Assembly (NCBI RefSeq): GCF_900105195.1
Contig: NZ_FNRX01000002.1
Coordinates: 2,914,001-2,978,000, forward strand
Direction: 5' to 3'
DNA from: Rhodococcus pyridinivorans
GTDB taxonomy: Bacteria; Actinomycetota; Actinomycetes; Mycobacteriales; Mycobacteriaceae
DNA: 64,000 bases
In this document: positions 56,293 through 64,000 of the stretch, one piece after another
Layout of the letters: the number at the start of each line of letters is the position of its first letter
Position numbering within the stretch: the stretch's first letter is position 1
Made by a program: the position numbers and the translations under genes
The notes under the pieces: model-generated
Seen by the model: the letters and a program-made list of their open reading frames with translations, nothing else
Told to the model about the DNA's origin: nothing
Databases searched by the model: none

Positions 56293-58023
56293 ATGAACTA
56301 CGCCCATACCGACCCGGCCCTGCATGCGGTACTCGACCGCTGGATCTCCGACGCCGACCGGCCGCTGACCGAGCGTCTCCTCGATCGTCTGGGTGCCGAC
56401 GCCGCCGACCGTCTCGACGCGCTCGCGGCCATCGCGAACGCCCATCCGCCGGTGCTGCACCAGTACGACCCCGACGGCGAACGGATCGACCGCATCGAGT
56501 ACCACCCCGCCTATCTCGAACTGTGCCGCGCCGCCTACAGCGAGTACGGCCTCTCGGCACTGTCGCACCGCCCGATCCACGGTTGGACGGACACACCCCC
56601 GCATCTCGTCAAGTACCTGGCGTCGTATCTGTTCGTGCAGGCCGAGTTCGGCCTCGCCTGCCCGGTGTCGATGACCGATGCCGCCGCGCGCACCCTGCGG
56701 ATGTTCGGCGACCCCGAGGTGTTCGGTCCGTGGATCGACGGCCTGACTTCCACCGATCCGGCCACCGCCCTGACCGGGGCGATGTTCATGACCGAGACCC
56801 AGGCCGGAACGGACATCGCGAAGACCGAGACCTGCGCCGAATTCGACGGCACCGCATGGAGATTGACCGGTCGAAAGTGGTTCGCCTCCAACCCGGACGC
56901 CGACGTCGTGATCACCCTGGCCCGGTTCCCCGGCGGCGACGAGAACTCGACCCGCGGGGTGGGAATGTTCATGCTGCCCAAGCAACTTCCCGACGGCAGC
57001 CGGAACTCGTACACGATCGACCGGCTCAAGGACAAGCTCGGCACGCGATCGATGCCCAGTGGTGAGATCACCCTGCACAGCGCGTACGCGCTGCAGGTCG
57101 GCGACCTCGACCGTGGATTCCGGCAGATGACGGAGATGCTCAACACCTCCCGCCTGTCGAACGCGATGCGCTCGAGTGCCCTGATCCGGCGCGCCGTGCG
57201 CGACGCCGTCGCTCACACGAGGGAGCGGGAGGTCTTCGGGAAGTCCCTGTTCGATCAGCCGCTCATGCGCGCCACCCTGCTGCCGCTGCTGCTCGACGCC
57301 GAGGCCGCGCTCGCGCTCGTCGCCTACAGCGGTGCGACCCTCGACCGTGCCGACAAGGGCGACGAGCAGGCCCGCGGTGTCGTCCGGATCCTCACGCCCG
57401 TCGCCAAGCACTACATCTGCAAACGTGCCCGCACCGTCACCGGTGAGGCGATGGAGATCCGGGGGGGCAGCGGCTATATCGAGGACCGCGTTTTCGCCCG
57501 CCTCGTCCGCGACTCGCATCTCGGATCGATCTGGGAGGGTTCGAGCAACGTCATCGCGCTCGACGTACTCCGGTCCATGCGCAAGAACGGCGCGCACCGG
57601 GTCCTCGCCGACGCGCAGCGCACACTGCTCGACGCGGCGCATCCGGAATGCGCCCCGGTCGTCGCGGCACTGCGGGAACGGTGGGACGTGCTCGAGGCGC
57701 GCGGCGAAGACCTGCTCGCCGGCGACGACGCGCACGCGCAGACCCGCTGCGCCGCCTACACCGACGATCTCGCACAGACGGTGATGGCCACCCTGCTCGT
57801 GGACTTGGCGTCGCACCGCATCGAACACGGTTTCGGCCACCGGTCGTTGCTCGTCGCCCACGCCTACCTGGACGGCCTGGCCGATGAGCCGAATGCCGTC
57901 GCTCTCGTCCACCTCGCCGCGATCGCCGACGGCACCGACGTCGACCCGTCCGTCGCCGCCGCTGCGGCACCGAGCACCGCCGCCGATGCGGCACCGACTG
58001 CACTGACAGGAGCACTAAGATGA
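56293..58023 (+). CDS. Acyl-CoA dehydrogenase (AidB-like, large form)
   Basis: The 576-residue flavoprotein has the ACAD core in an extended form: FMTETQAGTDIAKTET, AWRLTGRKWFASNPDADVVI, GRKWF, and a C-terminal GEAMEIRGGSGYIEDRVFAR with SHLGSIWEGSSNVIALDVL. Length and the EGSSNV motif fit the AidB/acyl-CoA dehydrogenase branch. The last 60 residues are Ala-rich. It starts 15 bases after the permease and overlaps the CoA-transferase start by ATGA, so all three are translated together. Confidence 0.9.
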   Translation: MNYAHTDPALHAVLDRWISDADRPLTERLLDRLGADAADRLDALAAIANAHPPVLHQYDPDGERIDRIEYHPAYLELCRAAYSEYGLSALSHRPIHGWTDTPPHLVKYLASYLFVQAEFGLACPVSMTDAAARTLRMFGDPEVFGPWIDGLTSTDPATALTGAMFMTETQAGTDIAKTETCAEFDGTAWRLTGRKWFASNPDADVVITLARFPGGDENSTRGVGMFMLPKQLPDGSRNSYTIDRLKDKLGTRSMPSGEITLHSAYALQVGDLDRGFRQMTEMLNTSRLSNAMRSSALIRRAVRDAVAHTREREVFGKSLFDQPLMRATLLPLLLDAEAALALVAYSGATLDRADKGDEQARGVVRILTPVAKHYICKRARTVTGEAMEIRGGSGYIEDRVFARLVRDSHLGSIWEGSSNVIALDVLRSMRKNGAHRVLADAQRTLLDAAHPECAPVVAALRERWDVLEARGEDLLAGDDAHAQTRCAAYTDDLAQTVMATLLVDLASHRIEHGFGHRSLLVAHAYLDGLADEPNAVALVHLAAIADGTDVDPSVAAAAAPSTAADAAPTALTGALR

Positions 58024-59198
58024 CTGCGAAGCCCGCTACCGGCCCCGCCCCGCTCGCCGGCGTCAAGGTCCTCGACCTGTCGAAGATCCTCGCCGGACCG
58101 TACGCGACCATGTCGTTCGCCGACCTCGGCGCCGATGTCACCAAGGTCGAGCACCCCGAGGGTGGCGACCCCACCCGGGTGTGGGGGCCGCCCTTCGTCG
58201 GCGACGACGCCACCTATTACCTCGCGGTCAACCGCGGCAAGAAGTCGGTGACCATCGACCTCAAGTCCGAGGAAGGGCAGCGGATCGTGCAGCGAATGCT
58301 CGCCGACGCCGACGTCGTGGTCGAGAATTTCAAGCCCGGCAGCGGTCTGCAGAAGATCTTCGACTACCGCGCCCTGTCCGAGCAGTATCCGCACCTGATC
58401 GTGCTGCACATCTCGGCCTTCGGTGACGAGGGGCCGTTGGCCGACCAGCCCGGCTACGACATGGTCGCCCAGGCCGCCGGTGGTCTGATGTCGCTGACCG
58501 GGGAACCGAACGGAGCGCCGATGAAGGCCGGGTACGCGATGGGTGATCTCGGTGCGGCACTGTTCGGGGTGATCGGGGTGCTCGCCGCGCTGGTCGAACG
58601 CACTCGCACCGGTCGCGGCCAGTACGTCACCACGTCGTTGTTCGAATGCCAGCTGGCGATGCACGTCAACTGGGCCACAAACTATTTCGCCACCCGGGAG
58701 CGCCCGCATGCCCTGGGCTCCGCGCACCCCAATCTCGCTCCCTATCAAGCGTATCCGGCGAGCGACGGCCACTTCGTCGTCGCGGTCGGGAACGACGGAC
58801 TGTGGGAGAAGCTGTGCGCGGCACTGGAAAGACCGGAACTTGCGACCGATGTGCGGTTCGTCCGCAATCGTGATCGTATCGAGCATCGCAGCGAACTCGA
58901 CGAGGTCCTCACCGCGGCGTTCGCGACCGGGACGGTGCAGCACTGGTGCCGCGTCCTGGAAGACCACGGCGTGCCGGTCTCCCCCATCCGGCATCTCGAC
59001 GAGATCTACAGCGATCCGCACACCGCCGCGATCGGCATGGTCGGCACCGTCGACCATGCGTCCGGGCCTCTCGAACAGATCGCTTTCCCGGTCAATTTCG
59101 GTGGGGCACGACCGCCGCTGCGGTCGGCGCCACCGCTGCACGGGGAACACACCGACGAGATCCTTACGGGATATCAGGAGGTCTCCGTTCCGTCCTAG
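58020..59198 (+). CDS. CaiB/BaiF family CoA-transferase (class III)
   Basis: The 392-residue protein follows the family pattern: VLDLSKILAGPYATMSFADL, GADVTKVEHPEGGDPTRVWG, RGKKSVTIDLKSEEGQ, VENFKPGSGLQKI, and the catalytic Asp (D176) in YAMGDLGAALFG. Class III enzymes move CoA between acids without ATP. With the acyl-CoA dehydrogenase and permease it gives a simple uptake-activation-oxidation route for an unknown acid. Confidence 0.92.
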   Translation: MTAKPATGPAPLAGVKVLDLSKILAGPYATMSFADLGADVTKVEHPEGGDPTRVWGPPFVGDDATYYLAVNRGKKSVTIDLKSEEGQRIVQRMLADADVVVENFKPGSGLQKIFDYRALSEQYPHLIVLHISAFGDEGPLADQPGYDMVAQAAGGLMSLTGEPNGAPMKAGYAMGDLGAALFGVIGVLAALVERTRTGRGQYVTTSLFECQLAMHVNWATNYFATRERPHALGSAHPNLAPYQAYPASDGHFVVAVGNDGLWEKLCAALERPELATDVRFVRNRDRIEHRSELDEVLTAAFATGTVQHWCRVLEDHGVPVSPIRHLDEIYSDPHTAAIGMVGTVDHASGPLEQIAFPVNFGGARPPLRSAPPLHGEHTDEILTGYQEVSVPS

Positions 59199-59224
59199 CG
59201 ACGAACGTCTCGAATGTCGCTGAC

Positions 59225-59260
59225 CTGCGGCCGTTTCCGATCGATCGGAGACGGCCGCAG
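59225..59260 (+). terminator. Hairpin terminator after the CoA-transferase gene
   Basis: CTGCGGCCGT pairs with ACGGCCGCAG and an inner TCCGAT/ATCGGA extends the stem. It lies 26 bases after the stop. Confidence 0.75.
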
Positions 59261-59451
59261 CGCTGTTCGGACCCGAACCGGAGCGGAGACATCTCGGTCC
59301 GGGGGTTGTCGCGTTCACTCAGTGCGGCAGCACTTCTGAGGTCGACGCGTCCGGATTTCTCCGCGATACGCGGGGGTAACGTCCGCGAAACAAGAGCCGC
59401 GCATGATCGGCATCGATTGCACGACCGCCGACTCGCACGAAAGAACGATAC

Positions 59452-59754
59452 ATGCAGCTGACTCCCGCCGACACCGAGAAACTCCTTCTGGCCGTCGCCG
59501 GCATGGTGGCGCGCGACCGGCGGGACCGCGGCGTCCGACTGAACTATCCCGAAGCCGTTGCCCTGTTGTCCACCTGGGTGATCGAACGGGCACGCGAAGG
59601 CGCCGATGTCGCCGACCTCATGGTGAAGGGCCGCGAGGTCCTCGCCCGCGACGAGGTCATGGGCGGTGTCGCCGAGATGTTGACCGACGTGCAGGTCGAG
59701 GCCACTTTCCCGGACGGACGCAAGCTCGTCACGATCCACCACCCGATTTCCTGA
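59452..59754 (+). CDS. ureA: Urease gamma subunit
   Basis: A 100-residue protein matching UreA over its length: [60 protein letters not shown], ending VTIHHPIS. It is a structural subunit of the nickel enzyme that splits urea. First gene of the operon ureABCFGD. Separate small A and B genes are the usual actinobacterial arrangement. Confidence 0.95.
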   Translation: MQLTPADTEKLLLAVAGMVARDRRDRGVRLNYPEAVALLSTWVIERAREGADVADLMVKGREVLARDEVMGGVAEMLTDVQVEATFPDGRKLVTIHHPIS

Positions 59755-59766
59755 AAGGAGCCCGAC

Positions 59767-60096
59767 ATGGCATCCGGACCGACTTCGGGACCCGGAGCGA
59801 TTCGCGTCGCCGAGGGCTCCCTCACCCTCAACGCGGATCGCTCCGACGACGAGCGCATCACCCTTGTCTTCCTCAACACCGGTGACCGTCCCATCCAGAT
59901 CGGATCGCACATCCACCTGCCGGACGCGAACGCGGCCCTCGAGTTCGACCGCGAACGCGCGCAGGGCTTCCGCCTGGACATCCCGTCGGGGACCTCGCAG
60001 CGATTCGAACCCGGCAGCAGCCGCGAACTGGACGCCGTCGCCCTCCGTGGGCGACGCGTCGTGCCCGGCATCCACGTGCGGAAGCAGGAGGACTGA
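59767..60096 (+). CDS. ureB: Urease beta subunit
   Basis: A 109-residue protein with the UreB core [20 protein letters not shown], then [20 protein letters not shown] and [12 protein letters not shown]. The HIHLPDAN segment replaces the usual HFHFFEVN, a conservative change. ATG 59767 has AAGGAG at six bases, 12 bases after ureA. Structural subunit that holds the flap of the active site together with UreC. Confidence 0.95.
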   Translation: MASGPTSGPGAIRVAEGSLTLNADRSDDERITLVFLNTGDRPIQIGSHIHLPDANAALEFDRERAQGFRLDIPSGTSQRFEPGSSRELDAVALRGRRVVPGIHVRKQED

Positions 60097-60100
60097 GAAC

Positions 60101-61801
60101 GTGGAGATCACACGCGCCGAGTACGCGGCACTGTACGGACCGACGGTCGGTGACCAGGTACGCCTGGGCGACACCGACCTGTGGATCCAGATCGAGGAGG
60201 ACCGCACCTTCGGCGGCGAGGAAGCCGTTTTCGGTGGCGGCAAGTCCATCCGCGAATCGATGGCCCAAGGTGTGACGACCCGAGCCGAGGGCGCTCCCGA
60301 CACCGTCATCACGAACGTGATCGTCCTGGACTGGTGGGGCATCGTGCGCGCCGACGTCGGCATCCGCGACGGTCGCATCGTCGCCCTCGGTCGCGCCGGC
60401 AACCCGGACATCGCCGACGGCGTGCACCCGAGGCTGCAGATCGGCCCGTCCACCGACGTCATCTCCGGTGAAGGTCGCATCCTCACCGCGGGCGCCTTCG
60501 ACTCGCACGTGCACCTGCTGTCGCCGTCGCAGATCGTCGAGGCACTCGCCACCGGCATCACCACCATCGCCGGCGGCGGAACCGGTCCGTCCGAAGGATC
60601 GAAGGCCACCACCGTCACGCCGGGCCCGTGGCATCTGATGCAGATGCACCGCGCGCTCGACGTGCTGCCGGTGAACGTGCTGTTGCTCGGCAAGGGCAAC
60701 ACCGTCTCCGCCGAGGGGCTGCGCGAGCAGGCCCTCGGCGGAGCCGCCGGGTACAAGGTGCACGAGGACTGGGGCTCCACTCCCGCCGCGATCGATGCGG
60801 CGCTGCGCGCGGCCGACGAGCACGGACTGCAGGTCGCGCTGCATTCGGACTCACTGAACGAGGCAGGGTTCGTGGAGAGCACCCTCGCCGCGATCGGTGG
60901 TCGCTCGATCCACGCCTTCCACGTCGAAGGCGCCGGAGGTGGGCACGCCCCGGACATCCTGAGCATCGCCGGATTGCCGCACATCATCCCGGGCTCGACC
61001 AACCCGACCTTGCCGCACACGATCAACACCGTCGACGAGCACCTCGACATGCTGATGGTCTGCCATCACCTCAACCCGGCCGTCCCGGAGGACCTCGCGT
61101 TCGCCGAGTCCCGGATCCGGGCCACCACCATCGCGGCCGAGGACATCCTGCACGACATGGGCGCCCTGTCGATCACCTCGTCCGACGCCCAGGCGATGGG
61201 CCGCATCGGTGAGGTCGTCACCCGCACCTGGCAGGTCGCGCACGTGATGAAGAACCGGCGCGGGGCGCTCGACGGCAGCATGCCCGCCGACAACGAACGG
61301 GCCCGCCGCTACATCGCGAAGTACACGATCAACCCCGCGATCGCGCATGGTGTCGACCACGAACTCGGTTCGATCGAGGTCGACAAGATGGCCGATCTGG
61401 TGCTGTGGGACCCGAAGTTCTTCGGTATCCGGCCGTCGCTGGTCATCAAGGGCGGATCGATCGCCTGGGCGGCGCTCGGCGACCCCAACGCCTCGATTCC
61501 CACGCCGCAGCCGGTGCTGCAGCGCCCGGCGTTCGGCGATGCACTCGCCCCGCACACGTCGGTGTCGTTCGTCTCCCCCGCCGCCCTCGACGACGGCCTG
61601 GAAGAACGACTCGGGTTGCGCCGCACACTGCTGCCGCTGCGGCCGACCCGGCACATCGGCAAGGCCGACATGAAACAGAACAATGTGTTGCCGCGCATCG
61701 AAATCCGTCCCGACACCTTCGACATCGACATCGACGGCGAGCGGGTCGATCCGGCGCCGGCCACCGAACTGCCGCTCGCGCAGCTGTATTCGATGTTCTG
61801 A
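60101..61801 (+). CDS. ureC: Urease alpha subunit (catalytic)
   Basis: The 566-residue amidohydrolase has all nickel-site elements: the HXH pair in [10 protein letters not shown], the carbamylated Lys (K219) in [23 protein letters not shown], the His in [12 protein letters not shown], the flap His in MVCHHLNP, and the Asp in [12 protein letters not shown]. It hydrolyses urea to ammonia and carbamate. GTG 60101 has GGAGGA upstream. Its stop overlaps the ureF start by one base. Confidence 0.96.
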   Translation: MEITRAEYAALYGPTVGDQVRLGDTDLWIQIEEDRTFGGEEAVFGGGKSIRESMAQGVTTRAEGAPDTVITNVIVLDWWGIVRADVGIRDGRIVALGRAGNPDIADGVHPRLQIGPSTDVISGEGRILTAGAFDSHVHLLSPSQIVEALATGITTIAGGGTGPSEGSKATTVTPGPWHLMQMHRALDVLPVNVLLLGKGNTVSAEGLREQALGGAAGYKVHEDWGSTPAAIDAALRAADEHGLQVALHSDSLNEAGFVESTLAAIGGRSIHAFHVEGAGGGHAPDILSIAGLPHIIPGSTNPTLPHTINTVDEHLDMLMVCHHLNPAVPEDLAFAESRIRATTIAAEDILHDMGALSITSSDAQAMGRIGEVVTRTWQVAHVMKNRRGALDGSMPADNERARRYIAKYTINPAIAHGVDHELGSIEVDKMADLVLWDPKFFGIRPSLVIKGGSIAWAALGDPNASIPTPQPVLQRPAFGDALAPHTSVSFVSPAALDDGLEERLGLRRTLLPLRPTRHIGKADMKQNNVLPRIEIRPDTFDIDIDGERVDPAPATELPLAQLYSMF

Positions 61802-62496
61802 TGTTGCCCGACACTCTGTCCCCCACCACGGTGCTGCTCCTCCTCGCGGACGGGCGCGCGCCGGTCGGCGGGAACGTCAACTCGGGCGGGCTCGAACCGG
61901 CGCTCCAGGGTGGGATGTCGCCGACCGAGGTGCGTCGCTTCCTCGTCGCGCGGTTGCGCACCTCGGCGGCGGTCGAGGCCGGCGTCGCCGTGGTCACCCG
62001 GCACGCCGTGGACTCCGATGCCGGAACCGCCCCGGCGCTCCGGATCGACGAGATCGAGGACCACTGGGCGGCGCGCACTCCGGGCCCGGCCCAGCGCGAC
62101 GCGTCCCGGTTGCTGGCCCGCGGTTACCTGCGACTGGCCCGGAACCTGTGGCCCTCCACCGTTTTCGACGACCTCGACGCCCGGACCCCGCGACCGTCGC
62201 GGGGACTGGTCGTCGGGGCCATCGCGGCGCTCGCGCGCATCCCGGCGATCGACACCGCCCGACTGGTGTTGTACGAGGAGGCGCAGGCGATCGTCGCGGC
62301 CTTCCTCAAACTGCACCCCACCGACCCGGCCATCGGTTCGCGATGGGCGCTCGAGACCTGCGCTCATCTCGAACCTCTCATCGCCGAGCTGTCCGCCCTC
62401 ACCGATCCGGCGGACATCCCGGCCACCGGTGGCCCCCAGACCGAACTGTGGGCCGAAGCCCACGCATCCGCTCCAGAAAGGCTGTTCCGTGCCTGA
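61801..62496 (+). CDS. ureF: Urease accessory protein UreF
   Basis: A 231-residue helical protein with the UreF pattern typical of actinomycetes: [40 protein letters not shown], and a late [20 protein letters not shown]. UreF is part of the UreDFG complex that loads nickel into apo-urease and acts on the UreG GTPase. ATG 61801 overlaps the ureC stop; its end overlaps ureG by eight bases. Confidence 0.9.
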   Translation: MLPDTLSPTTVLLLLADGRAPVGGNVNSGGLEPALQGGMSPTEVRRFLVARLRTSAAVEAGVAVVTRHAVDSDAGTAPALRIDEIEDHWAARTPGPAQRDASRLLARGYLRLARNLWPSTVFDDLDARTPRPSRGLVVGAIAALARIPAIDTARLVLYEEAQAIVAAFLKLHPTDPAIGSRWALETCAHLEPLIAELSALTDPADIPATGGPQTELWAEAHASAPERLFRA

Positions 62497-63247
62497 ACAC
62501 ACCACCACCCGTTCGCTCCGTCTCGGCGTCGCCGGTCCCGTCGGCACGGGCAAGAGCTCGCTGATCGCAACCATCTGCCGCACCCTCGCGTCCGAGCTGC
62601 AGCTCGGCGTGATCACCAACGACATCTACACCGACGAGGACGCCCGATTCCTCCGCTCGGCCGGCGTGCTCGATCCCGAGCGCATCCGCGCGGTGGAGAC
62701 CGGTGCGTGCCCGCACACCGCAATCCGCGACGACGTGACCATGAACCTGCTGGCCGTCGAGGATCTCGAACGCGACTTCGCGCCGCTCGACGTGGTGCTG
62801 GTGGAGAGCGGCGGCGACAACCTCACCGCGACCTTCTCCCCCGCGCTCGTCGACGCGCAGATCTTCGTGCTCGACGTCGCCGGTGGTGGCGACGTCGCCC
62901 GCAAGGGCGGTCCCGGCATCAGCCGCGCCGACCTGCTCGTGGTGAACAAGACCGATCTCTCCCCGTATGTGGGTGTCGACGTGCCCCAGATGGTCGCCGA
63001 CGCCGAGAAGGCCCGCGAGGGCGGACCGGTGCTGGCGCTGTCCCGGACCGACGCCGCATCGGTGCAGGCGCTCGGTGACTGGGTGCGCGAGATGCTGGCA
63101 GCCCACCGAACCGGGTCGCACACTCCTGTCGATCCCGGTCCGATGGCTCCGCACTTCCACGCCGACGAGGACGACGACCACGATCACAGCCATGGGCACG
63201 GTCACGGTCACAGCCACGATCACGTCGTCGCGCACACGCACGACTGA
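62489..63247 (+). CDS. ureG: Urease accessory GTPase UreG with His-rich C-terminal tail
   Basis: The 252-residue protein has a P-loop GPVGTGKSS (residues 16-24), the metal motif CPH in [31 protein letters not shown] and the G4 motif NKTDL. The GTPase delivers nickel to urease. Residues about 222-252 form a tail of 31 residues with 12 His and many Asp, Ser and Gly. Most UreGs lack this, or carry a His stretch at the N-terminus. As no ureE is present, the tail may store or bind nickel. GTG 62489 overlaps ureF. Confidence 0.94.
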   Translation: MPEHTTTRSLRLGVAGPVGTGKSSLIATICRTLASELQLGVITNDIYTDEDARFLRSAGVLDPERIRAVETGACPHTAIRDDVTMNLLAVEDLERDFAPLDVVLVESGGDNLTATFSPALVDAQIFVLDVAGGGDVARKGGPGISRADLLVVNKTDLSPYVGVDVPQMVADAEKAREGGPVLALSRTDAASVQALGDWVREMLAAHRTGSHTPVDPGPMAPHFHADEDDDHDHSHGHGHGHSHDHVVAHTHD

Positions 63248-63249
63248 TC

Positions 63250-63981
63250 ATGTCCCGCACCACGATCCGTATCGACCGCGCACCAGGCCGGGCACGACTG
63301 ACCCAGCGGGCGGGCATGCTCGTCCCCCGCACGGTCGAGGTCGGTCCGGACCACGCGCGGGTCGCCCTCGTCGCCGCCGGCGCGTTGTTGCTCGGTGGTG
63401 ACTCGGTGACCGTCGACGTCCACATCGACGCCGGATGCACACTCGAACTACAGGACATCGGTGGCACCGTCGCCTACGACGCCGACAACCGGCTGTCCCG
63501 GTGGGACGTGCGGATCACCGTCGCCGAGGGCGGCACCCTCGTATGGGACACCTACCCGTTCGTGATCGCCACCGGCGCCCGCGTGCACCGCGACACCCGG
63601 ATCGAACTCGCCTCCGACGCCGCCACGAGCATGCGGGAGACCCTCGTCCTCGGGCGCCACGGAGAAACCGGGGGTGCGATCCGCAGCCGTACCTCGGTCA
63701 CTCTCGATCGTCGTCCCCTCTTCGTCGAGGAGTTGAACACGCACGGCGCGTTCCCCGAACCCGGGATCCTCGGTTCCGCGCGGGTGCACGACGTCATCGC
63801 GACCTACGGGCGACGCGCCGAGGGCGACGGCGTCGTCCAACTCGAAGGGCCCGGCAGCCTGCTGCGATTCCTCGGCGCCGACGCCCACTCCTCGCCTCTC
63901 GAGTCGACCTGGCGCTCCTGGCGCTCTACACACGTTCACCCGTCCACCCTCGAAGGGAGTCTCACCCATGCACGTCCCTGA
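63250..63981 (+). CDS. ureD: Urease accessory protein UreD
   Basis: A 243-residue beta-rich protein with UreD features: GMLVPRTVEVGPDHARVALV, GALLLGGDSVTVDVHIDAGC, LELQDIGGTVAYDADN and TSMRETLVLGRHGETGG. UreD is the scaffold that binds apo-urease and forms the nickel channel with UreF and UreG. It starts two bases after ureG. The start of the transporter gene lies inside its last codons. Confidence 0.92.
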   Translation: MSRTTIRIDRAPGRARLTQRAGMLVPRTVEVGPDHARVALVAAGALLLGGDSVTVDVHIDAGCTLELQDIGGTVAYDADNRLSRWDVRITVAEGGTLVWDTYPFVIATGARVHRDTRIELASDAATSMRETLVLGRHGETGGAIRSRTSVTLDRRPLFVEELNTHGAFPEPGILGSARVHDVIATYGRRAEGDGVVQLEGPGSLLRFLGADAHSSPLESTWRSWRSTHVHPSTLEGSLTHARP

Positions 63982-64000
63982 CCATTTCCTCCCCATGAGC
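63968..64000 (+). CDS. Start of a CbiM/NikM-like nickel/cobalt transporter gene (partial)
   Basis: ATG 63968 has GAAGGGAG upstream and starts inside ureD. Only 11 residues are visible (MHVPDHFLPMS), but the MH[IV]PD.FL opening is the metal-binding N-terminus of the CbiM/NikM substrate-specific components of ECF transporters, in which the first residues with His2 coordinate Ni or Co. A nickel transporter directly after urease makes good sense. Confidence 0.6.
   Translation, partial: MHVPDHFLPMS

Overview
The window is chromosomal DNA from a high-GC mycolic-acid actinomycete, most likely a Rhodococcus. The evidence is an arabinogalactan arabinofuranosyltransferase (aftC), a WhiB protein, F420/PPOX-type oxidoreductases, GTG starts, a two-gap GapB-type GAPDH, a relic of a PatA-type mannolipid acyltransferase, and gene families (GAF/ANTAR, amphi-Trp, CGNR, SIMPL, DUF6920) typical of that genus. 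No tRNA, rRNA, CRISPR array, prophage or defence system is visible.

Layout. 1-9.3 kb holds small housekeeping or hypothetical genes (HAD phosphatase, ZIP transporter, PAP2 phosphatase, membrane glutaredoxin, GlsB, SIMPL, a winged-HTH protein) mixed with decayed genes: a GAF gene with an in-frame stop, an N-truncated PatA relic, and a frameshifted lipoprotein/NRAMP pair. 9.9-17.7 kb holds a hydrolase-adenylate cyclase fusion, cinA, a PPOX protein divergent from a TetR/haloacetate-dehalogenase-like pair, a secreted cutinase-fold protein and gapB. 18-22.8 kb is a scar: an IS1380 relic, a YbdK-like ligase, LapA, and an ABC permease whose ATPase is only a frameshifted C-terminal stub. 22.8-28.9 kb is a tightly overlapped catabolic operon (AtuA-like protein, acyl-CoA carboxylase beta and alpha, enoyl-CoA hydratase), probably for a branched or terpenoid acyl-CoA.

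29-35 kb holds small genes (amphi-Trp, CGNR, ppnP), a DHA2 drug exporter with a 5'-defective PadR regulator, and a stretch of gene fragments. 35-40.6 kb is a complete L-lactate module: lutA-lutB-lutC-whiB on the minus strand, divergent from lldP and a FadR-type GntR gene, with two identical GTGGTCTGACCAC palindromes in the shared promoter region. 40.6-47.2 kb holds aftC, nhaA, a membrane-anchored universal stress protein, and a MarR/MFS/aldo-keto reductase group.

47.2-53.5 kb holds a type I sulfatase with its own formylglycine-generating enzyme, a short ATP-dependent DNA ligase, an F420-type PPOX protein, an alpha/beta hydrolase that has lost its catalytic Ser and His, and a MarR-like gene lacking its HTH. 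53.9-59.2 kb is a LysR-controlled operon of an MHS permease, an acyl-CoA dehydrogenase and a CaiB CoA-transferase. 59.4-64 kb is a urease operon ureABCFGD without ureE, in which UreG carries a His-rich C-terminal tail. It runs into what looks like a CbiM/NikM nickel transporter gene at the window edge.
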